NCBI GenBank assembly: GCA_944324915.1
Contig: CALUYD010000008.1
Span: 1 to 64,000, forward strand
Length of the DNA stretch: 64,000 nucleotides
Direction of reading: 5' to 3'
Origin: Candidatus Gastranaerophilales bacterium
GTDB lineage: Bacteria; Cyanobacteriota; Vampirovibrionia; Gastranaerophilales; Gastranaerophilaceae
The notes beneath the pieces were generated by a model. That model was not told the origin of the DNA. It made no database searches and saw only the letters and a program-made list of their open reading frames with translations. Within the stretch, counting starts at the first letter, position 1; every line of letters starts with the position of its first letter. Shown in pieces: positions 58,370-64,000 of this stretch. The translations under genes and the position numbers were made by a program.

Positions 58370-60697
58370 CTAAATCATCTTATAAACTTTAAATTCTCCG
58401 GGGCGAAGTTCTCTAAATGTTATTTCTTTTTTAATATCGTTTTCAAGAGGTTTTTCAACAAATAGACATTTGCTCATTTCATCAAGTTCAAAATCAAAGT
58501 ATGAAACAAGTTTTTTGCCTCTTTTTAATTTAACTGTGTTATCTTTTGTGATTGTACCTCTAACATTTTTCTTTTCGCAGTGACCTTTTTCATCTTGCAC
58601 TTCTTTTATTTCAGAAGGTGAAAAATAATTAGCAACAATTAAATATGTAGGCTGTTTTTCGCCTTTTTTAGGCTTAATATCAGAATCAGGAACAACTTCC
58701 CAACATACAAAGCCATTGCTTTCTTGATTGTGCAAGATTGCTTTTCCTTGATTTAACAATTTATCATGTTGAGCAAAATAGTTTAGCGCATTAAATTTTT
58801 CAAAGAAATCCCAATCAAAATTTCTTACCATAGAAGTTTCTTTTGAAATAACTCGCTCTATACCTACTTTTGTAAAACTTTCATCGCCATCTACCAATAA
58901 AGTTGGTCTTGAAGCAAATTTTCCTCCGGGGATAAATTTCATCTTAAACCATTTGAATAATGCTCCTTGAGCACCCAATTGACCCGGGTATTGGTTAATA
59001 TCTCTAAATTCACCGTCTTGGTTGTTATATCCTTTTAAAATTGACAGTGGATTTGTCTTTGCTTGTTTTTGATTATATGTTGATAATCTTAAATTATCAT
59101 TAATTATTTGTTCAGGAGTCTTAATGCTTTGAGCAACAATATCATCACCCCACAATAAATCAAATTTCATATCTTTATGATATTCCTTGAAATATCCATC
59201 CCACAACATATATTCTGCTAAAGTTGCAAAATAAGGGATTTTCTTTTTAAGATTTGAATTAACTTTTCCTAAAACCTTAGCAGGTATTCTATAACTTAAA
59301 GGCTGACCTTTTTTATTTTGACTTACTTCATCTACAATGTGGTCTATATGATCAACTCTAAAACCGTCAAAGTTATATTCTTTTTGAAGTTTTTGAGTGT
59401 AATCAACATAAAAATCAACAACATCTCCATTATATTTATTTAATTCAAAATGATAGAAATAATAAGGAGTTTGACAATCTAAATTAGCAAAATGAGTTAC
59501 ATCTTCGCCTTTGTAATTGTAATGTTTAAAGATTGGATATTGTCTTCCTTTGCTCATCATATCAAACACAGGAACACCCGCTGAACACCAAGCGCCACCA
59601 GGCATAGTCCAAAGACCTGCTTTAATTAATTCATTTATTATTTCATCTTGATTAACAATATCACTTTCTTCTTTTGGATGATGTTTATTTACTCTATTTA
59701 TAATCTCTTGAGCTTTCTTTTGAAGTTCATCTTGTTTTTGAGCAAAACTCATTTTGTATGAAACTAAAATTTTATATTCTTTTAATTCAGCTTCAATCTC
59801 ATCAATAATTTTTTGCTCTTTAGAATTATATTTCTTATGATTTCCTTTAAGATTTTCAATATATATTTTTTGAGCACTTAAAACATCTTCATCTTTATAA
59901 ATTCTTTTTTGCATTAATTGAGCACAAAGCGCATTTAAATATCCGATTATGCTCATAGTTAATTCATTTACATCAATCCATCTTGCAACATAAGGTTTTG
60001 CTAAGACAATTTTTGAAAATCTTGCTGTTTGAGGCAAAATATCATAAATAACAGGGTGTCCTGCTAATTGAGCAAGTTCAATAAATAATTTTACTTGTTC
60101 ATCCACTTCAAGACCTAAAAATTTCATTAAATTATCATCTTGTAATTTTTCTGAAACTTCAGAAGATTTTGGTAAATACGCACAATCAAATTCACGTTTG
60201 AAAAATGGTATTAAATATAATGTTGCAGGTAAAATTCCCAATTCTTCATTACCACAATCAAGAGTAATAAGACATTTTAGCCAATCCATAAAATGTCCTG
60301 CTGAATCTTGAGCGTTACCGTCGCCTAAACCGCTTAGAGATAAAAGTTTTATATTATGACCTTCTTTTTTAAACCAATTTGAATTTTTAATATTTTTTCT
60401 AGCTAAAACAGAAGGATTTTCAAAATCAACAAATTTATCTACAACAAAAGTTCCAGCTTTCATTAATATTTCAATAAGGCAATATATAGTCTCGGCATTT
60501 GTTAATTCTTGCAAAACTTTATATTGAGGATATGGTAAATAACCATATTTTCTAATTGTATTAGAAAGATATTCTTTTCTATCTGGATTAATTTCATCAA
60601 TTCTATAAATTTGAGCTATTTTTGCAAGTAAAATATCAAGCTCTTTTGGTTTAAAATTAGCTTTGCATTTGTCTTTTTTTGTTAACAACTTCAACAT
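58370..60697 (-). CDS. GH13-like alpha-glucan-acting enzyme
   Basis: 775 aa. Alpha-amylase family regions are visible: DILPQTARF near residue 220 (I), GFRVDHIDH near 443 with the nucleophile D (II), FATLAEYML near 490 with the acid/base E (III), YFAQHD near 640 (IV). Between I and II lies a long helical insertion (~277-343, e.g. EIEAELKEYKILVSYKMSFA). It probably acts on glycogen or maltodextrins, hydrolysing or transferring glucan. It is not a classic MalQ. An AAGGATG Shine-Dalgarno precedes the ATG. It is first in the operon with the licD pair. Confidence 0.78.
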   Translation of the reverse strand: MLKLLTKKDKCKANFKPKELDILLAKIAQIYRIDEINPDRKEYLSNTIRKYGYLPYPQYKVLQELTNAETIYCLIEILMKAGTFVVDKFVDFENPSVLARKNIKNSNWFKKEGHNIKLLSLSGLGDGNAQDSAGHFMDWLKCLITLDCGNEELGILPATLYLIPFFKREFDCAYLPKSSEVSEKLQDDNLMKFLGLEVDEQVKLFIELAQLAGHPVIYDILPQTARFSKIVLAKPYVARWIDVNELTMSIIGYLNALCAQLMQKRIYKDEDVLSAQKIYIENLKGNHKKYNSKEQKIIDEIEAELKEYKILVSYKMSFAQKQDELQKKAQEIINRVNKHHPKEESDIVNQDEIINELIKAGLWTMPGGAWCSAGVPVFDMMSKGRQYPIFKHYNYKGEDVTHFANLDCQTPYYFYHFELNKYNGDVVDFYVDYTQKLQKEYNFDGFRVDHIDHIVDEVSQNKKGQPLSYRIPAKVLGKVNSNLKKKIPYFATLAEYMLWDGYFKEYHKDMKFDLLWGDDIVAQSIKTPEQIINDNLRLSTYNQKQAKTNPLSILKGYNNQDGEFRDINQYPGQLGAQGALFKWFKMKFIPGGKFASRPTLLVDGDESFTKVGIERVISKETSMVRNFDWDFFEKFNALNYFAQHDKLLNQGKAILHNQESNGFVCWEVVPDSDIKPKKGEKQPTYLIVANYFSPSEIKEVQDEKGHCEKKNVRGTITKDNTVKLKRGKKLVSYFDFELDEMSKCLFVEKPLENDIKKEITFRELRPGEFKVYKMI

Positions 60698-60779
60698 ATA
60701 AACATCCTTCTATCCTAATAAATTTATTCTATCAGAAAAACATATATTAAATTCAAGTTTGAAACAATATTTTACATCA

Positions 60780-61538
60780 TTAATCTTTTTTTCTGATGAA
60801 ATCTAAAACAGCATTTATAAATGTCAAAGGATGAGTTGGACACCCAGGGATATATAAATCAATCTTATATTTTTCTATAAATTCACGATTTAATTCGGTA
60901 GAATTTTGAAAAACACCACCGCTTATAGCGCAAGCTCCGCATAGAATAACCACTTTAGGATTTGGAGTTGATTTATAGCAATCTTCAAGAGCGTATGCCA
61001 TATTTTTTGTAATAGGACCTGTTATTACAATACCATCTGCATGACGAGGCGAAGCAACAAAATCAATTCCATAACGCCCCATATCAAAATTAGCATTAGA
61101 ACAAGCGTTAAGCTCCATCTCGCAACCATTACAACCGCCTGCTGAAACTTGTCTAAATTTAATAGAACGATTAAAAATTGAATATATTTCTTTTCTTATT
61201 TCGATTGCTCTTTTTTTATAAATTTCAGGGGTAATTTCTTGAGTAACTATAAGTTTATCAAGGCTATCAGTACCTAATTTATAATAATTTGTAAAATCTA
61301 TTGCACCCTTGCAAATATTTTTACAAGCACCGCACAATGTGCATTTAGCTAAATCAATCTTTAATGGGTTAATGCTAAGCGCACCTGTCGGACAAATATT
61401 TTTACAAGCCATGCAATTATCACATTTTTCATTGCATAACTTTGGTAAACCTCTAAATTCATCTTTTATTTTGGCATTTCTAATATCCGGTATATATTGA
61501 TTTTTTTGCCATAATTTCATTTTTAGCGTTTCAAACAT
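60780..61538 (-). CDS. Ehr-type ferredoxin plus small-subunit fusion (HyfH/HyfI-like)
   Basis: 252 aa. Residues ~35-80 bind two [4Fe-4S] clusters (C39, C42, C45, C49 and C66, C69, C72, C76), as in NuoI/HycF. Residues ~125-250 are the small-subunit fold, with C136/C139 (GGCNGCEME), C203 (CGAC) and C233 (PGCPTHP) keeping the proximal cluster. These two parts are usually separate genes. It follows the large subunit by 17 nt, with AAGGA before the ATG. Confidence 0.87.
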   Translation of the reverse strand: MFETLKMKLWQKNQYIPDIRNAKIKDEFRGLPKLCNEKCDNCMACKNICPTGALSINPLKIDLAKCTLCGACKNICKGAIDFTNYYKLGTDSLDKLIVTQEITPEIYKKRAIEIRKEIYSIFNRSIKFRQVSAGGCNGCEMELNACSNANFDMGRYGIDFVASPRHADGIVITGPITKNMAYALEDCYKSTPNPKVVILCGACAISGGVFQNSTELNREFIEKYKIDLYIPGCPTHPLTFINAVLDFIRKKD

Positions 61539-61555
61539 TTTTTTATCCTTAATTT

Positions 61556-63007
61556 TTATAAATCAAAACCGCAATATGATAAATCAAAACCCTTATTGCA
61601 CAATGGAAAATCAGATATAACATTATTTCTTAATGCCATAGATAAACCCCACCAATTATTAAAAGAAGGGTCTTTTATTTTATATCTTGATAATCTGCCT
61701 TCCCCGTCAACCGTTGCAGTATGGACTAATTCACCTCTCCATGCTTCAACAATACTTAGCGCAAAGCTATTTGCAATTAATTGATTAGGTTCAACATATA
61801 AATCTTCATTTTGAAATTTCTTCAATTCATCCAAGAAAAATTTAACTATTTTAATTGAGTCTTTTATTTCTTTATATCTTATTTTAAAGCGAGAATAAGC
61901 ATCATTTGTAGCATTGAAAGGTTTTCTTTCGATATTTGAATAAAATTCATTTTTAAAATCAAAACGACTATCCAAATCAAGAGCGCAACTTCTTGCCATT
62001 AAACCAACCATATTTAATTCTTGGGCAGTTTTTTTGCTTACATAACCTGTTTTTTCAAGTCTTGATATAACAGTTGAAGAATTAAGCGCCGCATAAGTCA
62101 TTTTATCTGTTGTCTTTTCAACATAATTTAAAGTATCAATTATTTTTTTAATCATTTTATCTGAAATATCAAAATTAACTCCGCCAAATTTTATTAAACC
62201 TCTTATAAACCTGCTTCCTGTAATTTCAAGCATAGTGTTAATTACAAGAGTTCTTGTTGTTGCAAAGGTTTCTTTTCCCATTAAATATGCAATATCGCCT
62301 AAAATTGCCCCCATATCACCTATATGAATTGCAATTCTCTCCATTTCAAGAGCAAAAAGACGAATTAACTTCGCTTTATTTGTAATTTTTGTATTGCTTA
62401 GAGCTTCCATTACCTCGCTATATGCAATAGAATAAGCCGCAGTACTATCTGCGCAAACTGATTCAATTAATTGATTAGAAGGATTTTTAATAATTAAATC
62501 TTCCACACCTCGATGTTGATAGCCAAGCATTATTTCAAGATTATAAACTTTTTCACCCTGACACATAAACCTAAAATGCCCAGGCTCAATTACTCCTGCA
62601 TGAATTGGACCTACTGCTACTTGGTGCGTTTCTTCACCTTCAATTTCAAAAAATTCATAGCTATCTTGATTTTTTCTAACAGGTTTAAGCCAAGGGTGAT
62701 TTAGCGGTTTTATATTAAATTGTTCATAAAATTCACGCTCAAACATGTGATATTGAGGATTTTGAGCAGTAATTGAATTATATTCTTTTTGAGATTTATT
62801 AATCAATGCTGATGAGGTTAATATTTCACCTTTTTCATCATCAGCTAACGACACAAAAAGTTTAATATTTTCGCCCCAATCCGCACCAAAAAAAGCAATA
62901 GGGCGAAGATTAGTTATCGATAATTGAGATACAAGACTATCAAAATCAATAGTAGGAATATCCAAAAGATTAATTCTTTGAGAGTTTTTCATTGTGTAAT
63001 AATTCAT
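61556..63007 (-). CDS. Energy-converting hydrogenase-related large subunit without NiFe ligands
   Basis: 483 aa, a NuoC-like N-terminus (~1-110) fused to a NuoD/HycE-like large subunit starting AVGPIHAGVIEPGHF. In NiFe enzymes the first CxxC lies where this protein has C185-A-D-S188. The last motif, normally D-P-C-x-x-C, is D475-L-S-Y-C479-G. Only stray cysteines remain, and there is no C-terminal processing tail. The complex probably does not bind NiFe and belongs to the Ehr group. AGGGGA precedes the ATG. Confidence 0.87.
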   Translation of the reverse strand: MNYYTMKNSQRINLLDIPTIDFDSLVSQLSITNLRPIAFFGADWGENIKLFVSLADDEKGEILTSSALINKSQKEYNSITAQNPQYHMFEREFYEQFNIKPLNHPWLKPVRKNQDSYEFFEIEGEETHQVAVGPIHAGVIEPGHFRFMCQGEKVYNLEIMLGYQHRGVEDLIIKNPSNQLIESVCADSTAAYSIAYSEVMEALSNTKITNKAKLIRLFALEMERIAIHIGDMGAILGDIAYLMGKETFATTRTLVINTMLEITGSRFIRGLIKFGGVNFDISDKMIKKIIDTLNYVEKTTDKMTYAALNSSTVISRLEKTGYVSKKTAQELNMVGLMARSCALDLDSRFDFKNEFYSNIERKPFNATNDAYSRFKIRYKEIKDSIKIVKFFLDELKKFQNEDLYVEPNQLIANSFALSIVEAWRGELVHTATVDGEGRLSRYKIKDPSFNNWWGLSMALRNNVISDFPLCNKGFDLSYCGFDL

Positions 63008-63017
63008 CTTATATCCC

Positions 63018-63999
63018 CTATCCGATTATTGTACTCATTATTGTTAAATCTATAACTTTTGGAATATATACCCCCAAAACAAAAGCTAAAACAAGCATTA
63101 GCGCTTGAGGAATATACATTAAATAATTTATTTTAGATAAATTTGATTGTGCAATTTCAAATTTTTCTTGCGACTTTTCACCATAAACCATTTTTAGAAC
63201 TACTTTTGCCATAGCATATAAAATAATGGTTAACAAAAATAAGAATAACGCACATAAAATATAATGTTTTTGAATTAAAAATGTTTTTACAATCAAAAAT
63301 TCACTGATAAATAAAATGCTTGGAGGAAAAGCGCAAATTCCTAAAAAAGACCCTATCCAAAGCCAAGAAGTTTTTTTATCAATTAAAATAAGCGATTTTA
63401 CAGATTTTATTCTTTTTGTTTCAAATAATTCCAAAATATTTCCGCCGGTTAGAAAGAAACTTGCCTTAATTAAAGAATGTCCTATCAAATGAATTATTAA
63501 AGCATAATAAGCAACACCGCCCAATGAGGTTGCTATTGCTAAAATACCCATATTCTCAATTGAAGAATATGCAAGCATTCTTTTGTAATTTTTTGAATGG
63601 AACAAAAATACGCTTGCAACAAACAAAGATAAAAATCCCATTACTAAAAGCAAGGTCCTAGCGTATGCAAGACAATTTGCACTAATCATAACTTTATAAA
63701 CATTTAAAATAACCAAAAATGCACAATTTAATAAAGTTGCAGATAACAAGGCAGATATCGGACTTGGAGCTTCCGCATGAGCATCAGGCAACCAAAAATG
63801 AACAGGTGCAAGACCCATTTTTGTACCAATTCCGACTAATATAAATACAAATGAAACATTTAACCAAAAACGATTAAATAAAGAAGCATTTTCAATTAAA
63901 TCAGCATAATTTAGCGAATTAACCGTTTCTGTTGCAATGGTTAAAAGAATAATTCCAACAAAAGCTAAAGCAATACCGATTGAACAAATAAAAACATAC
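63018..63999 (-). CDS. HyfF/NuoL-type antiporter-like membrane subunit, 5' end outside window
   Basis: The frame stays open to the right edge, so the start is beyond 64000; about 327 residues are seen. GIGTKMGLAPVHFWLPDAHA with EAPSPISALLSATLLNCAFL is the HyfF/HycC signature; the lysine and the histidine needed for ion movement are kept. KNYKRMLAYSSIENMGILAIA and HLIGHSLIKASFFLTGGNI are also typical. It is in line with the two cytosolic subunits and ends 10 nt before the large subunit, so it is the membrane arm of the same complex. Confidence 0.9.
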   Translation of the reverse strand, partial: YVFICSIGIALAFVGIILLTIATETVNSLNYADLIENASLFNRFWLNVSFVFILVGIGTKMGLAPVHFWLPDAHAEAPSPISALLSATLLNCAFLVILNVYKVMISANCLAYARTLLLVMGFLSLFVASVFLFHSKNYKRMLAYSSIENMGILAIATSLGGVAYYALIIHLIGHSLIKASFFLTGGNILELFETKRIKSVKSLILIDKKTSWLWIGSFLGICAFPPSILFISEFLIVKTFLIQKHYILCALFLFLLTIILYAMAKVVLKMVYGEKSQEKFEIAQSNLSKINYLMYIPQALMLVLAFVLGVYIPKVIDLTIMSTIIG

Positions 64000-64000
64000 T

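Noticed and set aside
61556-63007. Active NiFe hydrogenase
   Set aside because: The metal-binding cysteines are not complete and the C-terminal processing site is missing.

Overview
This 64 kb window is an AT-rich bacterial chromosome segment packed with genes on both strands. The cell appears Gram-negative: a Kdo transferase (waaA), secreted proteins with signal peptides and a flagellin are present. Several genes point to the non-photosynthetic relatives of cyanobacteria found in the gut (Melainabacteria/Gastranaerophilales). These are a RecG with a cyanobacteria-like N-terminal extension, a SKI2-type helicase with a C-terminal accessory region, a CHASE2 adenylate cyclase, and glycogen-type GlgC beside fermentative functions (PflA, an Ehr-like membrane complex). 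That placement is an inference; there is no 16S rRNA here.

Layout. 0-2.3 kb: the 3' end of a glycine-rich surface-type protein, glgC and tRNA-Gly(UCC). 2.3-6.1 kb: a compact three-gene locus of two DNA methyltransferases and a probable restriction endonuclease. 6.1-10.4 kb: rsmI-cysS, purA, pflA. 10.5-13.9 kb: two unknown proteins, the first behind a sigma-28-like promoter, then a secreted serpin-like protein. 13.9-21.7 kb: a U32-family tRNA-hydroxylation protein with YqeG, facing the proS-amidotransferase-coaX-dut-helicase cluster. 21.8-26.0 kb: three degenerate NuoL/M/N-like membrane proteins in one operon. 26-46.9 kb: housekeeping genes (ispG, ychF, secG, hpf, waaA, uvrA, cca, rsmE, rpsT) mixed with small secreted proteins, a glycosyltransferase, a TPR protein, and flagellin. 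47-55.8 kb: an AGCS symporter, a degenerate phosphoesterase, cyclase-recG, der-plsY. 55.8-56.9 kb: a 1.1 kb non-coding repeat region. 56.9-64 kb: a LicD cluster with a GH13-like glucan enzyme, then part of an energy-converting hydrogenase-related complex running off the right edge.

Most unusual points. (1) The repeat region holds two structures: an array of four modules in which different stems carry the same GTTGA loop between conserved boxes, and a palindrome family in which a 42 bp hairpin sits exactly at the centre of some copies and is amplified as a 142 bp tandem unit. (2) The Ehr-like large subunit lacks the cysteines that bind NiFe, so the complex is unlikely to be a hydrogenase. (3) At least seven genes have a TAnnnT box exactly 6 nt before the ATG and no Shine-Dalgarno, which suggests a class of leaderless transcripts. 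(4) Three genes share sigma-28-like promoters; two encode unknown proteins that may belong to the flagellar regulon. (5) The restriction-modification locus carries an endonuclease I cannot place in a known family.
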